Notes under the pieces: generated by a model
What the model saw: the letters and a program-made list of their open reading frames with translations, nothing else
What the model was told of the DNA's origin: nothing
The model's database searches: none
Made by a program: the position numbers and the translations under genes
Assembly (NCBI RefSeq): GCF_019175285.1
Contig: NC_056523.1
Location: forward strand, 126,977,538 to 127,041,537
Reading direction: 5' to 3'
DNA: 64,000 bases
Source of the DNA: Sceloporus undulatus
Lineage: Eukaryota > Chordata > Lepidosauria > Squamata > Phrynosomatidae
In this document: positions 57,426 through 64,000 of the stretch, one piece after another
How the letters are laid out: the number at the start of each line of letters is the position of its first letter
Position numbering within the stretch: position 1 is the stretch's first letter

Positions 57426-57746
57426 GGTAGCTAGGATTTCTTCCTTGTTTAGAATTGCAGCCTTGGTTTTATTTACTCTGAGTGTAGTTCTACTTACAGA
57501 ATGAGGTTTTCCTGTCAGAACCTCTGGTGATCCTGAGAAGCTAGCCACTCTGAGTGTTGTGAGCATTCAGAACAGTGTTTAGGGTGGCCTGGAGGGCTGT
57601 AGTTAAAAAATGAGAAATGGCAGAAATGGGTACATGCATACATTCTTTGCTCAAGCAGAAGATATTTCTACATAAACTAGGGCTTCGTAGGACCACAGCT
57701 GATGCTTTGTGTACTATATTCTGAGCTTGGAAGAAAGACTTTTTGG

Positions 57747-57906
57747 ATTTGCAGTGGAGTTTCGAGGGGTGGAGTACAAAAAAAGACTTTTCCAAGCTCT
57801 GCATATCACTTTTGTTAAGAGTTTTTGAACTGGTTGGGGGATTTTGAGGGGTGCAGAATAAACAAATTAGGTTTTCCGAGTTCTGAATATCACTTCACTA
57901 AGAGAT
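57747..57906. repeat. Diverged tandem duplication, about 80 bp unit
   Basis: GAGTTTCGAGGGGTGGAGTA...CTGCATATCACTTTTGTTAAGAG is followed by GGATTTTGAGGGGTGCAGAA...CTGAATATCACTTCACTAAGAG. About 80% alike, two copies. Confidence 0.65.
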
Positions 57907-57909
57907 TAT

Positions 57910-58680
57910 TATATGACCATCTTGTTGGTTAAAAGTATTTCTCTTCAACTTAACCCATTAGGCAAAAATGGACTTGTTAATGTACACAATAGTTTACTAG
58001 AAGAAGAAAAAGAAGGCAATGACAATGATTGCCAATTGCCAATCAGTGACTATTTATGGTTAATTGTTATTGTCCATATTACTATATTTATATTAACATG
58101 TGTAGATTTAAAGTTCTTCGCCATCCTATATTAAATCGGTTTCATAGAGCACTGAATACAAGATTTTATTAGAATTATTTCTGCTTCTCTAATGTATCAC
58201 CCCATAATGCACCATGGAGTTAGTACGTACTGGAAAGTGCCACTTTAAACTTTGCCCTTTCATTAGGAAAACTTACAGATCTGTACCACAGCATATTTTC
58301 TTGGCAGATCACATTACAGGCACTAACCTAAAGCTTTTTTGGTGATTAAAAATCTAACATAAAATAAGAAATATAGCAACAATGGACAGCTCATGAAATC
58401 ATTTCTTTCACCTTTTTTTAAACATCAGGTTCTTGTTTGAAAAATCTTCAAATGTATTGGCCATTAAGGAAGTGCAACCACTTGTAGTATGGGCAGCAAT
58501 CAACTGAGCACACTTCAAAGCCAATTGATTTATCCCTTTAATGATTTTCTCTGTTTTACTATGGTTTTATACTGTGTTCATAACCAAAGCTTGTGTTCAG
58601 AGGAGGAAAATTCATTAACCATTTGTATATAGCTTTATTATCTGTTTTCTAGAGAGTGGTCTTGTAACTTAAACACACAC
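57910..58680. other. DNAH17 intron, nothing recognised
   Basis: AT-rich intron with no identified repeat apart from a short (AC)n near 58672-58684. Confidence 0.5.
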
Positions 58681-58682
58681 AC

Positions 58683-59250
58683 ACCAGGGACGTAGCCAGG
58701 ATTTTGGGAGGGGAGGGGTCCAGATTAAGTGCCACCATTGGGGAAAACATATTTTGTAATTAGATTACTGTATATACTCGACTATCAGTCGACCTCATGT
58801 AAAAGTCGAGGGCAAGTTTTAAGGTCAAAATTATGGATTTTGATATGACCCTTAGATAAGTTGAGGGTAAAACTTAGGGGCACACAAAAAAGAATCTAAA
58901 TGATGAAGCAAAGTAAAACAATGACAAAGAACCTAAAAAATTATGGCAGGCATAACTGTTTTGGCTTACAAGGCTGGATAGAAGAGAGAGTGCAGGGAGG
59001 TCAGTGCTTCCAGGACAGATTGCCCTCTTGCCTTTCTTAATAAGATGGTTCCATTCTTAATAAGAGTTAAAGTATAGTATTTACATTGACCCATGGATAA
59101 GTCGACCTAGGTTTTTGGGGTTAATTTTTTGACTAAAATTTCTAGACTTATACATGAGTATATACAGTAGGTTAGGTTGATATTATTTTTAACATTAATT
59201 AATGGAAGGGTGTCCGGACTCCTCGGACCCCCCTGGCTATGTCACTGCAC
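58683..59250. mobile_element. Palindromic-end element split by a mariner-type MITE
   Basis: The left part AGGGACGTAGCCAGGATTTT and right part CCCCCCTGGCTATGTCACTG are inverted ends of one non-autonomous element. A second MITE (58768-59169) sits inside it. Confidence 0.65.
58768..59169. mobile_element. mariner-type MITE (TACTGTATATACTCG ends), nested
   Basis: Starts TACTGTATATACTCGACTAT and ends ACATGAGTATATACAGTA, inverted ends typical of a common amniote Tc1/mariner MITE. GTCGACC and TAAGTCGACC occur near each end. Confidence 0.75.
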
Positions 59251-59440
59251 ATACACATGCACCCATGTCACTGTATAAATAAATATATAGCATTAATGCC
59301 TATAACATCATGGCATGTTCAAAAGGTTTGGGTGTCTCTCTGGTGTCAATTTTGGAGGCATGAAGGGAATAGAGGAGAGAAATGTCATGAGTGGAAGTTT
59401 GCTTGTGTGGTGATGAATGCTAGGAAGAAAGTTAACTCTG

Positions 59441-59645
59441 GGCCACAAAACTGCAGAAATAATCCAGTTTGAGACCACTTTAACTGTCCTGGCTCAGTAC
59501 TAGGTAATTTCTGGGAGCTGTAGTTTTATGAGACATTTAGCCATCTCTGCCAGAGAGGTCTGGTGCCACAGTAAACTACAATTTTTCCCTAGCACTGAGC
59601 CACAGCAGTTAAAGCAGTCTCAAACTGGATTATTTCTGCCATGTG
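59441..59645. mobile_element. Palindromic MITE, about 205 bp
   Basis: The left arm CTGCAGAAATAATCCAGTTT, GAGACCACTTTAACTG and the inverted right arm GGCAGAAATAATCCAGTTTG, AGACTGCTTTAACTG are near-identical. The inner arms hold GGCTCAGTACTAG / CTAGCACTGAGCC. A half copy lies at 24345-24465. Confidence 0.82.
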
Positions 59646-60839
59646 TTTCCATCCTCTGGCGATACCAGAAATGGTGGTTTCCCCATATTTATAATAACCA
59701 TAAATTTAAAACTTGAATACCATACTTACACATTACTATACAAATCAATAAATAATAATTGTGGTAAAGCACAAAATAAATCATCAAGTTTATAATAAAC
59801 ACACAGAAAATTCTATGCTTGCATGCATTCACACATATGCACACACATCCTTTTAGAAAATTTAATGCAGAGAAATCATTTTAGGTGCTATAGTTCTAGG
59901 ATTAATGACAAGCAGTGTTTAATCAGGCTGTATTTTGTATTCTGTGCAGATATTTGATCAAGTAACTCCAGATGCCACTAAAAATATAATCCTCTTTTCA
60001 TATTCAGGTTTATTTCTAGTGCATTGTTCAAGCAGTGTTAAAATGATTTAGAGGCACTTAGCTTTAAGCTGTTTGTGCTGGATGCAGATAAAAATCAATT
60101 GTTAACTTCACTTCTTTTGTCATAGAGGTAAAATATTCCAATAACTTTGGCAACAATCTGTTTTTGTTTTACAGTGAATAAGAAAAATGATCAGATACAG
60201 ATACAGTGATTAGAAGGCCATCATGAAATCTATTGCAGATCAATGAACCAAAATAAAAGGGGGATTTTTGCATAGGTCTTGAAATAGTACCCTTCTAAAT
60301 AACCCCTTTCCATAGCCATCATACAATCAGCCCTCTACATTTGGGTTGGTAAAAAATATTGATGAATAACAATTTAAGTCTAGAGGCAATTACCTCAAGG
60401 GCAAGATGCCTTAATGTAACAGAGCCAGCTTCCATTTCCATTCCCTGCTTTTGTATAGGTACAAAAGGGACGTGGAGCTTCTATGCCTTTTAACAGTTGA
60501 TGGGAAGAAACAGCTTCGCAGGTACAGCTTTCCTCACCTTTGCCTGTCAAGGGGAGCCTGCCACAGTTCCCTCCCCTATATTGCCATACAGGAGGCTACA
60601 GAAGGCCTTACTCATCTTTGAGTCTATAGCTCCAAGAACATGCTCATTTGTACACATGGAGAATGTTGCTTCACATTCTTTCTTCTAATGCAAATATGTA
60701 TTCTGACCAAAACTGGGCCACCATGGACCTTCCCCACACGTTCTTTTTAACTACTTCTTCCCATGTAGCTTAAAAACAAGGGATTGACACCATTTGAGTT
60801 TTTCCCCCCTCTTTCTTTTTATTCCCTGTAGGGGATTAA
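59646..60839. other. DNAH17 intron, nothing recognised
   Basis: 1.2 kb of AT-rich intron without identified elements. Confidence 0.5.
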
Positions 60840-61141
60840 ATGAGTGACATCAGTTTAAACCTAAAATAATGACCACAGAGGATCTACATAACTTCAACCT
60901 AGATAACAAAGAAATCAAAATAGTTAGAGCAGTGGTTCTCAACCTTTGTGCCCCAAGATGTTTTGGACTTAAACACCCAGAAACCCAAAACAGCACAGCT
61001 GATGAGTAGGGATTCTGGAAGACAAAGTCCAAAACACCTGGAGGACCAAAGGTTGAGAACGACTGAGTTAGAGGATCCTGTACCTTGGGTCAAAATTAAT
61101 CAAAATGGAGACCACAGTCAAGAAATCAGAAGAAGACTAGG
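60840..61141 (+). mobile_element. BovB/RTE LINE, sense (part 1 of 2)
   Basis: GACCACAGAGGATCTACATA, GATAACAAAGAAATCAAAAT and, after a hAT MITE, GGTCAAAATTAATCAAAATG, GAGACCACAGTCAAGAAATC. This is the BovB region just upstream of that seen at 25890. It stops sharply at 61141 and resumes at about 62128. Confidence 0.7.
60930..61065. mobile_element. 136-bp hAT MITE with perfect 8-bp duplication
   Basis: Starts CAGTGGTTCTCAACCTTTG and ends CAAAGGTTGAGAACGACTG, inverted repeats of 19 bp with one mismatch. The 8-bp duplication AGTTAGAG lies at 60922-60929 and 61066-61073. It is nested inside the BovB copy. Confidence 0.93.
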
Positions 61142-62015
61142 GGGCCATTCAGACTACCTTTTACCCCAGTTCAGGAACCGGATTAAAAGTGGGAAGTTCA
61201 TATTGGCCCCGATTCTTTTACACCTGAATTCGAGGTTTGCACACCCGTTTGGGGCAAATGCCCCTTGGCACGTGTCTTTTGAAAGCGGAGTTTTACCTGT
61301 ATCTTTTGGAAAAAAAATGTCAAATATGAACTTGGCCCTGGTCATGTTCGTGTCAAGTTCAGGAGAGGGATTAGGTCAGGGGGAGGGCAGAGGGCGGAAC
61401 ATGCCTCCCCTTCATTGGGGTGAAGGAGGAGGAGCAGGAGGAAGGGTGCCATGAAGGGCAGAATTGGGGAGGAGGAGGAGAAGGAGGAGAATGAAGGGTC
61501 AAGTTCAGGGGAGGGATTAGGTCAGAGGGAGGGCAGAGAGCGGAACATACCTCCCCTCTCGCAGGCAGCTTCCCCCCCTCCCTTTTTTATAATTTTTTAT
61601 TTTTGACAGACTATGCAAATAGTCCTATTGATACATTTTGATAGACTATGTCTGCTTGTGCTACATTTCCCTTTCATTTGCTTTCACCGCACCTCACTTT
61701 GCAAGAGGCTGTTAAAAAATTTTTGTGTGTGTAATATGCAAATGCTACAATGTGCATGTTACAAATGTTTCTCTTTCAGTTTGGCAAATTGATACAGAAT
61801 GCTTTTGCTACATACGTGTATGTGAGGCATTCTGGGGTGGCAAAGCAAGAGGATGCAGAGATGGCATTCTTAGATGAGGATAGATGGCATTTTGGGGTTG
61901 AAAGCGGAGGTAGAGCAAGGAGATCCAAAGAGGAGGGAAGGATAGATTGCAGCTTGGGGTGGCAATCGGAGGGAAAGCAAAGCAAGAGGATGCAGAGATG
62001 GCATTCTGGGGTGAG

Positions 62016-62047
<32 letters not shown>

Positions 62048-62127
62048 GTGACAGGAAGAGGATTGGGCTGGAAGCGAAGGGGGGGGGGCTAGAGGCTGGC
62101 ATGTGGAAACCCATGACTTTGAGGCTT
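61142..62127. repeat. Insert in BovB with internal tandem duplications
   Basis: Begins GGGGCCATTCAGACTACC, ends near 62127. It includes a 60-bp segment repeated at 61353 and 61498 (GTCAAGTTCAGGAGAGGGAT and its near copy), a segment repeated at about 61850 and 61990 (GAGGATGCAGAGATGGCATT) and (AAT)n at 62018-62045. No terminal inverted repeat was confirmed. No coding content recognised. Confidence 0.5.
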
Positions 62128-62330
62128 AGAGGCTGTCATACATTGGCCATATCATGAGAAGGCATGAATCATTAGAAAAGACAATGATGCTAGGAAAGGT
62201 AGAGGTAGCAGAGAGGAAGACAGCATGCTAGATGGCTAGACTCAGGAGGACAGAGGGTCTTGGAGGTGTTTCAACCACGGGGTCACCATGAGTCGGGATC
62301 AACTTAGGGGCTGTTAACAACAACACAACC
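62128..62330 (+). mobile_element. BovB/RTE LINE 3' end, sense (part 2 of 2)
   Basis: GAGGCTGTCATACATTGGCC, AAGACAATGATGCTAGGAAA, GGTCACCATGAGTCGGGATC and the tail GTTAACAACAACAC. This is the end of the copy begun at 60840. Confidence 0.8.
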
Positions 62331-62726
62331 TGTTCATTGGTTCCAGTCCAGATTGGGGCTGCACATGCTTTCACTAATGCAGGGGTGGGAAACTGTGGCA
62401 GGCAGTGGCGCACCTTTATAACACAAGATCCCCCAGTATTGGGGGGTTAAAAGTAGGTGGCTGGGTGGTTTTGAAAAATTGTTAGTATTAAATGGGACAG
62501 CAGGGAAAGGAGCTAGAGTTGTCAGATCTCAGGGCTTGTCCCTGAGTCTCCAGTTTTCATGAGCTATCTCCAGGTTAGAGACAAGGGTTGCAAATTCTCC
62601 AGTTTTGATGGGCTTAACTCCAGGATAGAAGAAACAGCTAAGTGCAAATTACCAGCTCAGCTAGGAGAGTGGCAGCTTGCTGCAATTTGCCAGATTTATT
62701 GATTTATTTCTGCAACTTGCAAAGAC

Positions 62727-62770
62727 TCTCTCTCTCTCTCTGTCTCTCTCTCTCTCTCTCTCTGTGTGTG
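62727..62770. repeat. (CT)n microsatellite
   Basis: CT repeat with one TG interruption, followed by a short (TG)n. Confidence 0.92.
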
Positions 62771-62944
62771 TTTGTGAATGTATTTATTATTTAATTAGCT
62801 TCCTCTTTCTCTACCAGTTGTGGTGCCACAGTTTACCCTCTGCTCTGCTCTGCTGTACATTTGCTTCCTGCCTTAATTGTGAAACAGAAAAATATTGTCA
62901 TGCTTTCTCCCTCTCTTGATGTTTTTGATTGCTTTGATGGGTTT

Positions 62945-63480
62945 TTGTTGTTGTTAACTACTCTCAAGTGGACTTCGACTCATGTCAATCCTGTGGATGA
63001 GAAATCTCCATGATTCCCTGTACTCCACCTCTCTGATCATGTCCTGCAGGCTCAGCAGAAGTTCTGTGGTCTCTTTGAATTCTTCTTCTCTTTCTACTGC
63101 CTTCCAGCTTTCCTAGCATCATTGTCTTTTCTAATGATTCAGTTTTCCTCATGATGTGACCAAAGTGCAACAGCCTTAATTTAATCATCTTGGCTTCCAG
63201 AGTGAGGTCAGGCTCAATCTGTTCTAAAAACCATATGTTTGTCATTTTGATCACCTATGTTACTCTCAGTACAGTACTTTTCTCCAGCACAACATCTCAA
63301 ATGAGTTGATTTTCTTCCTATTGGCTTTTTTTATTGTCCAGATCTCACTTTTGTACATGGTTATGAGGAATACAATGGCTTGGACAATCCTCAGTTTAGT
63401 GCTCAGAGTTGCATCTTTACACCTTAGGCTCCTATCCAGTTCCTTCATAGCTGCCCTTCCCAATCCTACTCTTCAGCCTT
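62945..63480 (-). mobile_element. BovB/RTE LINE 3' end, antisense
   Basis: The minus strand reads MGRAAMKELDRSLRCKDATL, STKLRIVQAIVFLITMYKSE and IWTIKKANRKKINSFEMLCW (63463-63266), then LRLLHFGHIMRKTESLEKTM (63254-62985), the BovB C-terminal region with one frame change. The tail TTGTTGTTGTTAAC is at 62945. It converges on the sense BovB ending at 62330. Confidence 0.9.
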
Positions 63481-63675
63481 GAGCAGACGGGCCAGGAAAG
63501 CATGGGCTGAGCCTGTGCTATTTTGACCCAGATGTTCATTTGGGTTGCTCCCCGGGCCAGTTCAATGACCCACTACCAGTGCATGCTCTGTACATTTCAG
63601 CACCATCACTTCTATTGGGAAACCCCCTGTCCCTGCACCTGACATAGAAATGGGGCACCTGGCTGTACCCACATG

Positions 63676-64000
63676 CAGTGGCGTCTTTAGGATTGGTGTC
63701 ACCCTGTGCAGTCACTCATGGGGAGGGCAGGACTTATGGGGGTTGGATTTCCAGCATGCATGGAGGTGTATGTGCGTGCACAATCATAAATACACTGTGT
63801 GGCCCCAGGGAGCAGTCACAGCATCTGGGGTGCCTCTGTGTGGGATCTAGGTGGCTCAAAAAGGCACCATGTGGCATCTGGGTGGCCTGAAAAGGCTTTG
63901 CGTGGGGCCAAAGAGCCAGCCTGGTGTCACCCCCCCTTCTGGGTTGTCACCTGGTGTGGCCCGCACCCCCATGTGATGCTACTGCCCATATGGCCAGGCA
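63676..64000. mobile_element. Interspersed repeat running off the window end
   Basis: CAGTGGCGTCTTTAGGATTG and GTGTCACCCTGTGCAGTCAC, and later GGTGTCACCCCCC and GTGGCCCGCACCCCC, belong to a GC-rich squamate repeat starting near 63676. The right end is outside the window. Confidence 0.5.

Overview
The window is vertebrate nuclear DNA, most likely from a squamate reptile (lizard). The host content is one gene on the + strand: eleven consecutive exons of an axonemal dynein heavy chain, best matched to DNAH17 (beta-class outer-arm heavy chain). The squamate reading rests on the repeats: CR1 with its octamer tail, BovB/RTE, several L2 copies with AAT tails, a Sauria-type tRNA SINE, a 5S rRNA-derived SINE, a DIRS tyrosine-recombinase retroelement and many hAT and Tigger-like MITEs.

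Gene layout: exons lie at 1674-1776, 7560-7799, 21702-21863, 22362-22558, 29680-29842, 31934-32057, 32464-32606, 33276-33437, 35109-35342, 47348-47608 and 56369-56794. They total 2215 nt, have compatible splice phases, and read open from start to end (about 738 codons). They run from the sensor region of AAA3 through all of AAA4 (P-loop in exon 5, Walker B in exon 6), the outgoing stalk helix (exon 10) and the microtubule-binding domain with the start of the return helix (exon 11). The gene starts before and ends after the window. No other host gene, CRISPR array, functional RNA gene or operon-like organisation is visible.

Repeat layout. 1-7 kb: a 235-bp palindromic MITE, a GC-rich MITE, a nearly full antisense BovB carrying another GC-rich MITE, and a 275-bp palindrome. 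8-12 kb: a GC-rich MITE beside an antisense CR1 end, then a second antisense CR1. 12.4-17.3 kb: a DIRS element. 18-29 kb: Tigger-like MITE, a 1.3-kb unclassified DNA transposon with internal tandem repeats, BovB end, a 944-bp hAT with three tandem arrays and an 8-bp target duplication, and a young sense CR1. 29-41 kb: Tigger MITEs, L2 end, tRNA SINE scrap, GC-rich MITE, and a BovB split by a second LINE. 41.8-49.2 kb: a 3.2-kb antisense L2, a 5S-SINE/Sauria-SINE pair tail to tail, and another L2 end with a candidate solo LTR. 49-64 kb: an interrupted Tigger MITE, small MITEs (one hAT with a perfect 8-bp duplication), and two converging BovB ends.

I found no undescribed multi-gene system. The most interesting items are the GC-rich CCCTAACCCTAG-bearing MITE family, the unclassified 1.3-kb element with a 5-bp duplication, a hAT insertion whose empty site is preserved elsewhere in the window, and several datable nested insertions.
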